Shown here piece by piece: positions 1 through 10,773 of a stretch of 49,150 bases of DNA. This DNA is from Fragilaria crotonensis (Eukaryota; Bacillariophyta; Fragilariophyceae; Fragilariales; Fragilariaceae). Within the stretch, counting starts at the first letter, position 1. Each line of letters begins with the position of its first letter. Under the pieces are notes generated by a model that saw only the letters and a program-made list of their open reading frames with translations, did not search any database and was not told the origin of the DNA. The stretch is from contig JAKSYS010000484.1 in NCBI GenBank assembly GCA_022925895.1, positions 1 through 49,150 of the forward strand, in the 5' to 3' direction. Position numbers and translations under genes: made by a program.

Positions 1-498
1 GCTCCAAATGCAACAAAACTGTGGATGAAGTCGATGTTCATGACGGCTGATAGGTGGCCTGCTTTAATGTCATCAAATAAGATCCTCTACTGAGGTTTCT
101 TAAACTTCCCAACAAAAGAAGTTCAATTGGTAACACTGTCATGATCCGAAGACCATCATTGCGGGGTTTGTTGAAGCTGCGGTCTTGATGTGTCCTTCCA
201 CCAGTCCATCTGCAGAACACCCCATCAACATCTTCATCCACCAACATCATTGACAGAATGTTGAGGAAGGACTGGTATGGCGAACAAAATTGATTTCGAA
301 AAGTCTTTGACCAGCACCTGGTGCAATATGGTTCACCATTTTGGATGACAGTACCCACCAAAGGCTAAGTCTTGGAGTCAACTTCCGCGAATCTCCGCTT
401 GATAGGTCAACAAGGTATTTTGGTCGCCGCATCCTTGACTTTTTTGCCCGCCTTGGCTTGTCAGCAATAGCTTGTCTTAGGGCTCTTCTTGTCTCCAC
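1..498 (-). pseudogene. PIF/Harbinger transposase, N-terminal fragment, frameshifted, cut by window edge
   Basis: Reading leftward on the minus strand, the translated pieces match the N-terminal half of diatom Harbinger transposases. There is a fold-entry segment (FRNQFCSPYQSFLNIL), then a helix with IELLLLGSLRNLSRG and LMTLKQAT, then IDFIHSFVAFG close to the edge. The same order appears in the better preserved copy at 25274-25768, which has RRFRMPYSSIQDFV, LPLLILCALRYIGRGWTFDDLTENT and VFFHCFIKFG. At least two frame changes are needed: one around 250-290 and one near 40-50, just after an in-frame TGA at 38-40. The DDE catalytic part would lie left of the window. It is a relic, not a working gene. 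The family call rests on motif order, not on a database search. Confidence 0.6.
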
Positions 499-556
499 TT
501 GACTACTTGTACAGATTACTGCTGCGACAAGAAACTGCCGCCTTGATTTTTATTTG

Positions 557-865
557 TCATTTTCTCTCAAAGAATTCCTCCAGACAATTTATTTCAAGGG
601 TTCCATCGTCACGGCAACACAAGTCAATACCATCCAGATCACTCATATCCTCGTCAATGATGCTTTGGAAGAAATAATGTTCCTGATGGTCTGATCCAAA
701 AGGGATAGCGCATGAATCTGCCTGGCATTCATTTTGGTGATGACAACAAGAGACAGCAGTGCTAGCAATGGAGCTGCAGGATGAATTGATGAATTGCAAA
801 AGGGATGTGTGCAAGTGCTGGGATGAGTGTGATCCGACATTATTGATAGTGACCCTGTAGCCCAT
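557..865 (-). other. Open frame with acidic patch upstream of Harbinger fragment
   Basis: About 100 codons are open. The frame includes an acidic, D-rich stretch (DEDMSDLDGIDL) like the N-terminal leader seen in the Harbinger relic at 12643-12960. It may be the leader of the transposase fragment at 1-498, but the two are in different frames with stops between them. No domain is recognised. It could equally be a chance open frame. Confidence 0.2.
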
Positions 866-880
866 AGGTGAGGCCCATTT

Positions 881-1048
881 GTGAATATTATTTCCGGGAT
901 ATTTGCAAATTGGACGGGCCCGTTTGTGAACATTACTAAGGAGCCTGGTGTCACAAATTGGACAGGACAGTTTGTTTGCGATTGTGCCATATAAGCACGG
1001 ATTTTGGGATATTTTTGCAAATTGGGGACCCCCGTTTATTGCGTACCA
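881..1048. repeat. Degenerate direct repeat around CAAATTGG
   Basis: Three copies of a block beginning CAAATTGG occur at about 906, 954 and 1018. Each is followed by a G/C-rich palindromic core and TTTGTG or TTTATTG. A fourth, weaker copy (GGCCCATTTGTGAATATT) starts near 884. The spacing is irregular, about 48 and 64 bp. In one minus-strand frame the copies read as repeated TNGP. The repeat lies between the Harbinger fragment and the TIR element and may be terminal DNA of either. Confidence 0.45.
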
Positions 1049-1111
1049 TTTTGTGAACTCGTAAAAGTGAAAAGTAGTAGTATCGTCCTAAGGACCATTT
1101 TTGGGTTTTGG

Positions 1112-1340
1112 GGGGAATCACAATTAACGCCTTCTTTTATTAAAGATTTTTCAAAATAGTTTAATGACTTACTATACTAGAATGTCACTTTTTACTATTT
1201 AGTCCAGATACACTTACAGTTTAGTCCATTTCTTTTGTCCACACTTTACAATTTAGTCCATAGCTATTGCTTACTAAAGCACCCGCATTCCAATTTTCAC
1301 GCCTGCAATCTTCACTTCCCATGAAATGAATGGTACCTCA
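1112..1340 (+). repeat. Left terminal inverted repeat of the 1.16 kb element
   Basis: This is the inverted partner of 2029-2270. The outer end starts with a G-run followed by AATCACAATTAA, mirrored at the other end by TTAGT/AATTGTAATTTCCCC. The two arms differ by scattered substitutions and small gaps, so the insertion is old. Confidence 0.7.
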
Positions 1341-2028
1341 TCCTGCAAATGGTTCACCACCAGGTACTGTACATGACAATGACAACAACAAGTCAATTAG
1401 TAAAGTGGTGAGGTTGATGATGTAGTCAAGAAGAGCAGTAATGAGAAATTTTTTTTAACCAAGACATGCAACATCACGTGCTGGCGGTTGATGACAACTC
1501 CAAAACGGGGATCTCCAGGAAAGAACTGAATCTTTGGAGTTCGCGCATGACAAGAAGGCTTTTTTGAAGACAAAATTGTATTGCTTCTTTGTATGGGAAT
1601 TTAGGTATGCTTGTGACAACCAATGCCAAGCTTGGTTTAAGGGGAGCAAGTGCTGACAGATGATAGTGCAAAATTTTTCCCATTCTCTGTGTTCTCTGCA
1701 GTTGCTTTGGTATGAAAAATGGTGTTAAATACCAAACATTGGAAATAATGAAGTCAACTCTACTGTGTATGAGGCAGTACATGGAACACTGTTGTCATAT
1801 GCACCGGAACTTTGTTGGTAGCAGCACAATGACATCTTGGATGAAAAGCCATTCTTACTGCGGCGACAGACCTCAAGTTCAAAAAAAAATGACCACAGTC
1901 AATAGTGTTCATCAATGGAAAGTTGTGAATAATTCAACTGAGATGTGAACACATTGGAAATGAAACTTTGACAAAAATGTCATGGCAATGTGGTATACCC
2001 ATGCTCATTTTGATGTCTTCTACCGGAC

Positions 2029-2270
2029 GGGGTACCATTCACTTCATGGGAATTGAAGATTGTAGGCGTGAAAATTGGAGTGTGGGTGTTTTAGTAAGCA
2101 ATACTTGTATGGACTACAGGGTCAAGTGTGGACAAAAAAAAGGGACTTAATTATAAGTGCAAATGTATTTGTACTAAATAGTAAAAAGCAACATTCTAAT
2201 ATTGTACGTCATCTTGTATTAGCTACCTTGAACAATCTTAAATGAAAGGACTACTAATTGTAATTTCCCC
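2029..2270 (-). repeat. Right terminal inverted repeat of the 1.16 kb element
   Basis: This is the inverted partner of 1112-1340. Its inner end begins at GGTACCATTCACTTCATGGG and its outer end is TAATTTCCCC. Confidence 0.7.
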
Positions 2271-2678
2271 TTTTTTTGGCAAAACAGACACTGGTTTCTG
2301 TTTTGCGGGAGACCGGCCTAAACTGGAGTTCCGGTACCGTACTCCAGTACATAGTACTCGGAGTACGCTACTACTCGTTTCCAGTATCTTTGCATCTACT
2401 GTATTGGTACTCGGAGTGCATTAGTGTTGTGGATTCGTTGCATTAGTGTTGTGGATTCTTTGAGTCGGAGGCAACTTCTGGCCGTTTCTCAATCAAGATG
2501 CTCGTGGAGTCGGAGAGGACTCTCAGGTCCGGCACAGTCAGGAGGGCGGAGACCGGAGTTGGGGGCGTACTCAAGTTGGATTAGGTGATTCATCCACGGA
2601 TCCACGTGTCGACGCACCGACAGATCCCTTTGGGAGTTGCGAGTCACTCTTCCGATCGATCATCGCCGTGTTGGGACC
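2271..2678 (+). promoter_or_regulatory. Upstream region of the helicase gene, GTAC-rich, with a 22 bp tandem repeat
   Basis: Between the TIR element and the helicase start there is no gene. At 2330-2415 the palindrome GTAC occurs about six times within 90 bp, inside words such as GGTACC and AGTACT. At 2418-2461 a 22 bp unit beginning GCATTAGTGTTGTGGATTC is repeated twice in tandem. The last 150 bp are G/C-richer and probably contain the 5' untranslated region. No TATA box is evident. Confidence 0.4.
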
Positions 2679-5600
2679 ATGACAACAGCAGCAGCAGCAG
2701 CAGCAGCAACGGGAAACGCACCTCCTCCTCCTCGCATCTCTGATCGAGTGTTGAAAAGGATATACGAAACGATTGCAGTATCACCAGTGACCATCATTGT
2801 TGGCCCCACCGGTTGCGGAAAATCCACTCAAGTTCCATCCGCTCTGCTGGTTCCATACCGCAATGGTCCCATTGTCTGCACTCAACCACGACGATTGGCA
2901 GTGGTGGCTGTCGCAAGTAGAGTCGCTCATGAGCGCGGGGTTATCCTTGGAGGGGAGGACGTGGGATATCATGTGGGACAGTCCAACCACTCCTTGTCAT
3001 CAACCAAACTGGTTTTCACCACCGCTGGAATCTTGTTGGAGGAGCTCCGGGCCGGAGGTGTTTCGGCGTTGACAAAGTATAAGGTAGTTGTTATTGATGA
3101 ATGCCACGAACGATCACCTGAATCGGATTTGGTTCTGGCTATGGTGCGATCGATGCTCATAGCAAATCCAAACAAGGGTATCCGCATCGTTCTCATGTCC
3201 GCCACCTTCGATCATGCACGATACCAAAACTACTTTGGGGCTATTCCTGGATGTGATCGCATTGAAACGATCACGCTGGAGACGGCATCTTCCTTCGACA
3301 GTTTCCATGAGCGCGTCGAAACCTTCTACCTCGAAGACATCATCCCGATGCTTCCACCATCCATGCCGCTGGTTGCTCATTTGTTCACCATGAAACAAGA
3401 CCCCAATCTCGACCTTGCGGGGAGCGACAACGGAAAGACTCTGACAGGGGGCATGCTGCATCTTATCTTGGACTTGATCGTTCATCGTCATCAGCAGGAT
3501 CCCATTGACGGTGTCTTTGTCATTTTTGCCCCAACCTATCGTCACTTGGAACAGATTTACGAAATCCTTCGCTATGAAAGTCCGGTAGAGAACTGGAAAA
3601 TCGGTGTCCTTCATTCCTCTGTTGATATGGAGTATTGTTTGCGTTCTATGAGACCAGACATTCTGGAAGGCCCGGGTGTGCCACGTCGTAAGATTTTGGT
3701 GGCGAGTGCCATTGCTGATTCTTCAGTGACTATTCCAGGAGTGACTTGTGTGGTTGACTTGTGCCGATCGTTGGAAGTCAAATGGAGCGCAAAAGACAAG
3801 ATGCACATCCCCAAGACCGTATGGGCATCGCACTCCATTTGTGATCAAAGAAGAGGCCGGACTGGACGAACGTGTGCAGGAAAGGTGTTTCGACTGATCC
3901 CGAAAGGCTTTTATGTTTCGAAATTGGAACGCTGGGAGACACCCCAGTTATGCCTCTCTTCTTGTCGCGATGAGTTGCTCAAGGTCTTATGCACACCCAG
4001 CATACGAAGTCCAACTGAGCTTCTGCAGCAATGCCTTGATGCGCCACCACCATCGGTGGTTCACGAGGCCTTACAATACTTGAAGTCGATCGGAGCATGC
4101 TGCGAAGGCAAAAAACGTATATTACCCACAAAGTCTGGAGAGCTCATGGCGATGCTTCCATTTCAAGTGGAAGATAGTAGAGTAATTTTGTCGGGAGGGA
4201 GGCTGGGACTGATGCACGAGACACTTGCGTTACGAGCGATTCGCAGTCACAAACCGGCTCCCATCGCCCACCAATTTGGAGACAGCGCAAAAAATGAAGC
4301 GAATGCAGCGCGATTTTTCCCGGATGTCCAAGTTAATGACCCAGCATCATTGGCAATCGCCAATCTATCGGCGTTTCTGTACTGGGACGCCTTATGGAAT
4401 GGTAGTCGTACACGTGCTACTATCGAACAATTCGCACATGCAACTGGATGCAGGTCATACCTCCAGGAATCGTTGCTTAAATACTTGAATGGTTTGTCTG
4501 ATTCGAGGAAGGCGTGCTGCGATGTTTGGCGATGGACGCCTGAACTCGAGGACCAGCACATCAAGTTTTGTGAGTCTCACGCAATCAACCCTACAAGCGT
4601 AAGAGCCATCGCTGATCTGATCGACAGCACTTGGCACGCCTTCTACCTATCGAAGTTTGAGCCGGAGTGGTTACGCTGCACGCATCCGTCTCCTGTCTGG
4701 CGTTGTCATGAGAGATGGATCAATAAAGGGGGCAACAATGCGATGGATATGATTCATAACGTTTACGGACCCAGCAAAAGGCAGCACCTTGTTCAAGCTC
4801 TCTTAGCGCTATCAACAAATCAAATGGACGCTGCGTCTCATCACGCAATCAACTTCATTGGAAACGTTGAGATTGCTGCACATGCACCGACGCCTGTCGT
4901 GAAACCCGTCGCTTGCATTCACTTCTTGCTGGGAAACTGCGTTTACGGAGATCGTTGTCGGCACTCCCATTCTCCGTTTGCCATGCCACCCCTATGCCGA
5001 TTTTTTCAGTCAGGACTTTGCACGAAGGGACCGAAGTGCGTATATTCCCACGAGAATGACAAGTCACTGACATTTAAGCTATCAGGAATGGACAATGATT
5101 TCCTAGCTGCCGGAATCCCTTTGTTGCCTGAGTTCTCGTTGGACGGCGGGAGCTTGCAATGGTTCTCCGACCATAGACGGAAGCTGCTACTGCTTGGTGA
5201 AGGTAGCTTTGAGTTTACTCGATCCCTAACGAAGCTTCGACTTAGGCCAGCCTTTGCATCATCATTGGAGGACGACGTGGGCGACTTGTACCAAATTGGA
5301 ACTACTGACATTCTAAGCGTTGATGTTTCTAGGGTGCATCAAAACGAAGAAGTTCGTGAGCTTGTTTCGCGTGGATTGCTCGAACATTTCTCCTGGAATT
5401 TCCCCTTCACCGGAATCGAAGAGAACACTGACGTGCACGAGTCCTTGATATTGGGAACATTTCAAAGTCTCACATTACTCCTTATTGAAAGCGTTGGGCG
5501 CGTTGCCAAATTCAGACTCGCGCTCACCTTACAGGGAGACCAGTTCTCTCGGTGGATGGTCATGCGATCGGCTATTCGAACTGGATGGCACCTCGAACGT

Positions 5601-5741
5601 TGGGGTCCGTTTCAGTCTTCAGACTATCCTGGCTATCAGCCTCGGCGAGCAAATCGAGATACATTCCCCGAATCCTCGTCTCGCTTTTATGTCTTCACCC
5701 GTGATCTGGCAGATTGTGAACTGCCGATTCGCAGTTTTTGA
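2679..5741 (+). CDS. DEAH-type RNA helicase with two CCCH zinc fingers and a C-terminal BMT5-like (DUF2431) domain
   Basis: This is an intronless 1,020-residue protein. I chose the ATG at 2679, in good context (ACCATGA); the open frame runs 42 bases further up but has no ATG there. A CAG run encodes poly-Ala near the N-terminus. Helicase motifs follow: Walker A GPTGCGKST (about 42-50), DECH in place of DEAH (about 140-143), SAT (about 174-176), a motif V-like region SAIADSSVTIPGV, and motif VI QRRGRTGR (about 390-397), then a helicase-associated region. Two C-x7-C-x5-C-x3-H fingers lie at about 746-790. From about 837 the sequence matches the DUF2431/BMT5-like Rossmann-fold family: LLLGEGSFEFTRSL, a DVS segment, NFPFTGIEEN, QFSRWM and YPGYQPRR. 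BMT5 in yeast is a 25S rRNA uridine N3-methyltransferase. The helicase plus CCCH plan and length resemble plant CCCH helicases of the C3H31 type. A role in rRNA or mRNA processing is inference. Whether the methyltransferase part is active is not visible. Confidence 0.9.
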   Translation: MTTAAAAAAATGNAPPPPRISDRVLKRIYETIAVSPVTIIVGPTGCGKSTQVPSALLVPYRNGPIVCTQPRRLAVVAVASRVAHERGVILGGEDVGYHVGQSNHSLSSTKLVFTTAGILLEELRAGGVSALTKYKVVVIDECHERSPESDLVLAMVRSMLIANPNKGIRIVLMSATFDHARYQNYFGAIPGCDRIETITLETASSFDSFHERVETFYLEDIIPMLPPSMPLVAHLFTMKQDPNLDLAGSDNGKTLTGGMLHLILDLIVHRHQQDPIDGVFVIFAPTYRHLEQIYEILRYESPVENWKIGVLHSSVDMEYCLRSMRPDILEGPGVPRRKILVASAIADSSVTIPGVTCVVDLCRSLEVKWSAKDKMHIPKTVWASHSICDQRRGRTGRTCAGKVFRLIPKGFYVSKLERWETPQLCLSSCRDELLKVLCTPSIRSPTELLQQCLDAPPPSVVHEALQYLKSIGACCEGKKRILPTKSGELMAMLPFQVEDSRVILSGGRLGLMHETLALRAIRSHKPAPIAHQFGDSAKNEANAARFFPDVQVNDPASLAIANLSAFLYWDALWNGSRTRATIEQFAHATGCRSYLQESLLKYLNGLSDSRKACCDVWRWTPELEDQHIKFCESHAINPTSVRAIADLIDSTWHAFYLSKFEPEWLRCTHPSPVWRCHERWINKGGNNAMDMIHNVYGPSKRQHLVQALLALSTNQMDAASHHAINFIGNVEIAAHAPTPVVKPVACIHFLLGNCVYGDRCRHSHSPFAMPPLCRFFQSGLCTKGPKCVYSHENDKSLTFKLSGMDNDFLAAGIPLLPEFSLDGGSLQWFSDHRRKLLLLGEGSFEFTRSLTKLRLRPAFASSLEDDVGDLYQIGTTDILSVDVSRVHQNEEVRELVSRGLLEHFSWNFPFTGIEENTDVHESLILGTFQSLTLLLIESVGRVAKFRLALTLQGDQFSRWMVMRSAIRTGWHLERWGPFQSSDYPGYQPRRANRDTFPESSSRFYVFTRDLADCELPIRSF

Positions 5742-5828
5742 CAGAAAATGTACCTAATTCATTTTTTCTACTTAAGCAACTCGACTTGGTGATGCTAGTC
5801 CAAACATAACGATCTTGTGTTGAAACAA

Positions 5829-8800
5829 TTACGTCGATCCACCACAAACCCCACTCGCGTCGCAACAAAAAGCACAGCAAGGACAAACAACCTCTTCACA
5901 GTCAGCGGAAATCAAAATGCTGGGATGAGCAGCGCACACCGAGGTCACGTTTCCTGTTAGGATGTTCCTGTCCATCCAAACCGTTTTCAAGTTCGGAAGA
6001 TTCGAGAGCGAAGAGGGGATTGTTCCCGAAAAGTGATTGACGCCGAGATTAATATCCTCCAGACGTTTCAGATTTCCAATCTCCGACGGAATGGTGCCAC
6101 GCATGACGTTGTCACTTAAGTCAAGTCGAGCGAGATAGCTGAGAGTCCCATGTTGAGATGGCAACGAGCCGGTGATCTCGTTTCCGTTCAGCCAAAGCAT
6201 ACTCATCTGCGTCAACATTCGCAGCTCTGATGGAATTTGACCGCTCAGACCATTTTCGGCTACGGTGGGATAGAGCACAATGAGAAAGGATATAAGACAG
6301 CGTAGGTTTTACACAGATCACGGTACTTACCGAGAGAGATAACGGAGACTTCACCGTCGTCTGAACAGCGAACTCCTTTAACTGTCGTTCCATATGGAAT
6401 GGCCCACAAGCATTCGTCGTCGTCGGACAAAAACGAAATTTGATCAAGCCAATTTTCACCGTCGGTTCCATAGTATAACGTAGCCAATGCGATTCTCTGA
6501 CGAGATGGAGGGTAGGTTTGCGCCATCGCCCATTCAAGCGCGTGATACAGGGGATCATCAGTACGGTTTGGTGCGTATAGGTTCATCGTGCTGGCAAACG
6601 CATCAATCTCAGACGAGGTCGACGATGATGGCAAGATATTTGGTGACGATGATCGCTGAGCTGGTGTCGACGACGGCGGCATGATGTTTGGAGACGATGA
6701 TCGCTGAGCAGGTGTCGATGACGATGGCAAGATATTTGGTGACGATGATCGCTGAGTAGGTGTCGGGTATTTCGTGCGAAAAAGAATGTTGCTGGAAACA
6801 GATGACGGATTCTCGCTGACTTCTTGAAATGGAACGGCGCTAGCGACATGCGAGGGCGTCGATGGTTTTGAGACTGGGCTGTTCGACTTGACCTGTGTGG
6901 GAAGCGTGCTGAACATATACGTCGGCGCTAGGGTGGGAGAAGATGACAGTCGGATAGTCGGCCTTTCAGATGGATGATTAGTAGGAATGTCACTGACAAC
7001 AAATGATGGCGGTAGGGTCGGTGTTTCCGTTGGTGTGATTGTTGGATCCAAGGAAGTTGTCGTAGATGGCGCGCGCGAGGGAGTCTCGCTTCGTGAGGGT
7101 GCAAGTGATGGAATCTGACTTGGCGAAATGGACGCTGACGGCGCCGACGACGTGGCCCCTGCGACCGCCGCTCTTGCGTCAACTGAGGCGGATGCATTAT
7201 TCGCTGCAATGCTTGAGCTGATTGCGACAATCAATAAGATTGCTACAAGCAGAATAGCACCGATCCAATATTTCTTTTTCTTGTTCAGTGAATTGCACCG
7301 AGATGTGGAGACTTTAGTAGGACTAATTCGCTTGCCCAGACGAAATGACCGACCCTCTGTCGTTCCGGAATCGTGTGCATTGACTGCCCTGGTGTTCGGT
7401 ATTTCATCAAAGTCTTCAGAACACATGCTCCCTAGTATTTCATCAAAGTCTTCAGAACACATGCTCCCTAGATGCTCAACCTCCACCGCCACCATGTTCT
7501 CTTCATCAGAGGTGCGACTGCGAGGAATGGACAACTCTTGGTCGTCATCGCTCTTGGAAGCATGATCTTTCTCTGTAGAGGTTTTGGACAGTGAACGTTG
7601 GAACAGAGCAGACAGCAAATGTGAGATGCTTCCTGGGCTTTTGATTGTTGGACTACGCGCGTTCTCGTTGCCGTGTATCGACAACGTAGAAATTTCATTT
7701 GTGATACCCGCGTTGGATCTGCTTCGTCTCTCGGGGTCTTCATTTGCAGATACGCAGTCGCTGAGTGCCGCTGCAACTGGCGAGTTCAATCTACTTGGTC
7801 CCACATCGCGGCCACCATCACCACTCACAGGTGTGCGTGGCAAAATAGAAGTTGATTCTTCGCCTTTTGGCTTACACATATCGAGTTCTTTTCCACAATC
7901 GGACACCCAAAACGTCCTGCTTTGCTGTTCGATACAGTTGGCTTCGATCGATCCGAGAGTGTCCGTCTGCGGTATTTCTCCTTTAGAAATAGTTGCAGCG
8001 ACGTCATTGCGGACTTCGTTTGTGGTATCCAAGTTTGAAGTATTTAGAACCACGCTCTCTGTTGTCGTTGAAGCGCTGTTGCCGAGGCCGCTTGACCTGG
8101 GTTGTTCCGCAGGCACTACTGTAGCAGGCAAACCGACGCTCAGGTCAGTCGTGACATCCAAATTCGACCTGCGTTGCCCCAAAGTTTCAGATGTTGGAGA
8201 ACTGACCTTCCTTAGTTCAGATTTACCTGTCCAGTTCGATATGGGTCTTAGCAAACTTCTTGGAGAATAGCGTGTTTTGGGTTCAGTTGTAATAGCACGA
8301 TCTTGTGCGTCGTCCATTGTACAATAGTATCTGTCCATGCTTGGTGTTTCTAGGTCGCCTGAAAAAGACATAAGATCACGAACAACTCCAGCTTTGGTTG
8401 CTGAGTTTGCGGATGCGACAGTTATCGGAGAAAGGACGGCATCATACTCCATACTCGTACTTTGTAAGTTTTCCGGAGTGTCTCCTCGTCTGTCAGATCG
8501 GGCAGCACTTGCGTGCGACGGCGTCTCGAGTCCTGCAAAAAGTGTGTCCGACGAGGGCTGGGTCGACGGGTGCGCGACATTCGGAGACAGCGATGGCAGC
8601 TGAAAAGGCTCGAGGCCTGAGATCTCAGACGTCGCAGTAGAATAGAAACTGTCATGGTTTTCGACAAGCGCACCACGCGAAGCTTCGTCATTGTCAAATG
8701 TTTCATACGTGTCACCTGCGCAAGGATTCTTAAAGGTTCGACGAGCATCGACGCCTGCGCAATTTACCATGTCGCGGATGGTCAGGACTACGCTATCCAC

Positions 8801-8851
8801 CTCGTCTGTGCTGTCGTGAGTATCAGGCGGACCATAAGCTGATTTCCTCAT
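5829..8851 (-). CDS. Single-pass membrane protein with PSxxPS stalk and leucine-rich repeats (two exons)
   Basis: Exon 1 is 8851-6331 and exon 2 is 6259-5829. They are joined over a 71-base intron (6260-6330) with GTAAGT and a TAG acceptor. The product is 983 residues; splicing gives VISLAENGLSG, the expected LRR start. Order: a long disordered Ser/Thr-rich N-terminal region of about 525 residues; a basic KKKK patch and a transmembrane helix (WIGAILLVAILLIVAISSS, about 528-550); a Pro/Ser stalk with many PSxxPS units (about 555-770); a cap with CLW and GVRCSDDGEV, like plant LRR caps; then about five plant-type LRRs (GxIPxxLxxLxxL, about 841-950) and a Cys-rich tail (CPCCAFCC). There is no N-terminal signal peptide, so the helix probably acts as a signal anchor with the LRRs outside the cell. 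This is a receptor-like or surface adhesion role by inference. No kinase is present. Two tandem repeats inside it are listed separately. Confidence 0.88.
6612..6765 (-). repeat. 48 bp tandem repeat in the PSxxPS stalk
   Basis: About three copies of a 48 bp unit encode the 16-residue unit RSSSPNILPSSSTPAQ, with NIM in one copy. This coding minisatellite lengthens the extracellular stalk. Copies differ by only a few bases, so length may vary between alleles. Confidence 0.85.
7400..7471 (-). repeat. Perfect 36 bp tandem duplication, in frame
   Basis: The unit at 7400-7435 is repeated exactly at 7436-7471. It duplicates the 12-residue acidic segment GSMCSEDFDEI(L/P) in the cytoplasmic region just before the membrane helix. 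Identity points to a recent duplication. Confidence 0.85.
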
Positions 8852-9980
8852 GACTTTTCTTCTTTGCTAGAAGCTTCTAATCTCGACAAGAATGTGCAGC
8901 AGTAAACGTACTCCGGAATCCGGAGTTATGATGTTATTGAGTATCAACTGCAGGTAGTGTGGCGCTATTAGAATTAGGTTGAGTGATGACTGGAAATTGT
9001 GAACGCAAGCAAATTCGGCGACGGCTGCGTGGGGTCGGCAAGGAACACCCTTCCTTGCTCGGTACGGAAGGCAGCCTCGTTTCTTCGTTCTCTTGTATTT
9101 GAGTCGGCATGTTGGGATATAAGAAAATGACCGTTTCGCACTACAGTCACGTACAATCAGTATGGAATAGGAAGAGTGATAACGCGCACGCGCGCCTAAA
9201 ATTTTGAATTTTTAGTTCCACATAAACAAACGACACTACGACGTGGCCGTTTTATTCGGTTATTAGTTGTACAGGCCATGCATTCGGTGGTTTATTTCGT
9301 TTGCCAACGTGCCGCACATCATGCATGAATTCAACGCTTTATAAACATCCGTTAACAAAACCTCAAAGGGCCTTATATGATAAAGTGCCGTATCTACAAG
9401 TACGAGGTGTGTTATACTCTGAATTCCCATACTCTACCGGTACTAGTAGTAGAGAGAGCACTGCATATCTTACATGTGTATGGCTCTCCGAGCTCCGAGC
9501 TCCAATTACAGTATGACATACATGTATTTCGATAGTAAAGCCAAAAAATTCCACTCAAGTACCAGACCTATCATACAGTATATATAATGTACTCGAAAAC
9601 GAAAACTCATCAAAAATTCCTGTGTACGAGAATTCATAGGTACTGCTACTACTAGTACCGGTACTCCGCTAGTAATCAAAGTAATGCGTATGTACAGTAT
9701 GCATACAGAGTACACCGAGTATGACAGCATACTGTATCCGAATGCATTTCCAGGTATTGCTACAGGAAGTACGGTAGTGCGCTGCAGAGCTTGGTTTACA
9801 GTTTAGTACGCAACAAGGACGTGAACAAGAAGTCATCGGGTTATCGCCTCGTCGGAGCCGTTCGATGTCAACACTACAACATAACACTCCTGCTAATTAC
9901 GATATGTACAGGGAAGGAGGGGAATTCTGGGTAGCAGTCTGAGAACATTTAAGGTAAATCCTTTCCAAAACTTAAGGAAC
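8852..9980. other. Gene-free interval, GTAC-rich
   Basis: No gene is seen. The first 150 bases upstream of the LRR gene should hold its promoter; a palindrome CTCCGGAATCCGGAG lies at about 8913-8927. From about 9380 to 9780 the DNA is dense in GTAC, TACTAC and TACCGGTA words. Short open frames on both strands here are made by this composition. Confidence 0.5.
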
Positions 9981-9984
9981 TTTC

Positions 9985-10560
9985 CCATCATTTCTTTCAT
10001 ACTATGATGAATGCTACCAGTGGTTTCAAGGCCCTCACACTTGTCAAGGTGAAGATCTGCCTCAAAAGGTCTGGGAACAATATGTAGACGCTCCTATAAT
10101 AAAACAATTCTGGGATCAGCAGACTAATTTATGTGATGTGATGATTTCTCATCTGCACAATCAGAGAGTAGGGACAACACATAAAGATTGCCATCTCTTC
10201 TTGACTATGCTGTCTATATAGGCAAGAACAACTGCCAAATGTAACTGGAAGGGTATTATTGTTGCTAGCATCCCCCTGGCAATTTCTCACTCACAGTTAC
10301 GTCAGGCCTGCAAAAAGTTCACAAACTTGGTCCCTGGTCTGTGCAATGCACCCTGATTGGTCTTAAGACTGATGTCAGCTATGATGGTGATTTCTTCAAT
10401 TTAGTTCTCATTTCTTGTGGTACAATCTCTCTGATCCTGACGTCTCACAAGGCAGGGAATATAACAACAACTTTAAAGACAGGAGCAAGCAAGCATGTCA
10501 GCATTTCAGGCAAGCTCAAGGTAGTCAATTGACAAAGAAAGCTTGCAGGAGTTATATACT
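9985..10560 (+). pseudogene. Decayed coding sequence, family not recognised
   Basis: A plus-strand frame reads protein-like text, for example CYQWFQGPHT, GEDLPQKVWEQYV and APIIKQFWDQQTNL, before a stop near 10219. It continues in other frames (WKGIIVASIPLAISHSQLRQ, then WSVQCTLIGLKTDVSYDGD). Several stops and frame changes rule out a working gene. It resembles retroelement debris, but I cannot assign a domain. Confidence 0.3.
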
Positions 10561-10773
10561 GTCCTGTGAAGGAGGGGCTTAACTAATGTTGCAACTACTA
10601 CTGCAACCACTGTGGTTGATTGATTTGTACCAGTTTTTGAGTTTTTCATTGAATTCTGTTGATAGGAACAATGATTCAAATGTCCTTCTTGGCAACATTG
10701 AAGCAGAGGAATCTGTTGTAATGACTGCTGACACTGGTGCAAGTGTTGCAGAGTTGCAGTACCAAATTCTGGT

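Larger units (their letters stand above)
1112..2270. mobile_element. Non-autonomous DNA transposon with about 235 bp terminal inverted repeats
   Basis: The first roughly 230 bp (1112-1340), reverse-complemented, align with the last roughly 240 bp (2029-2270). The alignment passes through the shared words GGTACCATTCA, CATGGGAA, TGAAGATTG, AGGCGTGAAAATTGGA, TTTAGTAAGCAATA, GTGTGGACAAA, GGACT, ACTAAATAGTAAAAAG and ends at AATT followed by C-runs. I judge identity at about 80 percent. The interior of about 690 bp has only short open frames (1474-1782 minus, 1712-1948 plus), neither recognised. Long TIRs fit the Mutator-like (MULE) group, but I could not find a clean 9 bp target duplication; the flanks are T/G homopolymer-like. 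The superfamily is left open. Confidence 0.7.

Noticed and set aside
2637-2678. Fourteen extra codons before the helicase ATG
   Set aside because: The upstream codon is TTG, not ATG; nuclear eukaryotic translation would start at 2679, which has a good context.
7584-8270. 228-codon plus-strand open frame
   Set aside because: It lies fully antisense to the disordered N-terminal region of the LRR gene, whose own frame is much longer, spliced and domain-bearing.
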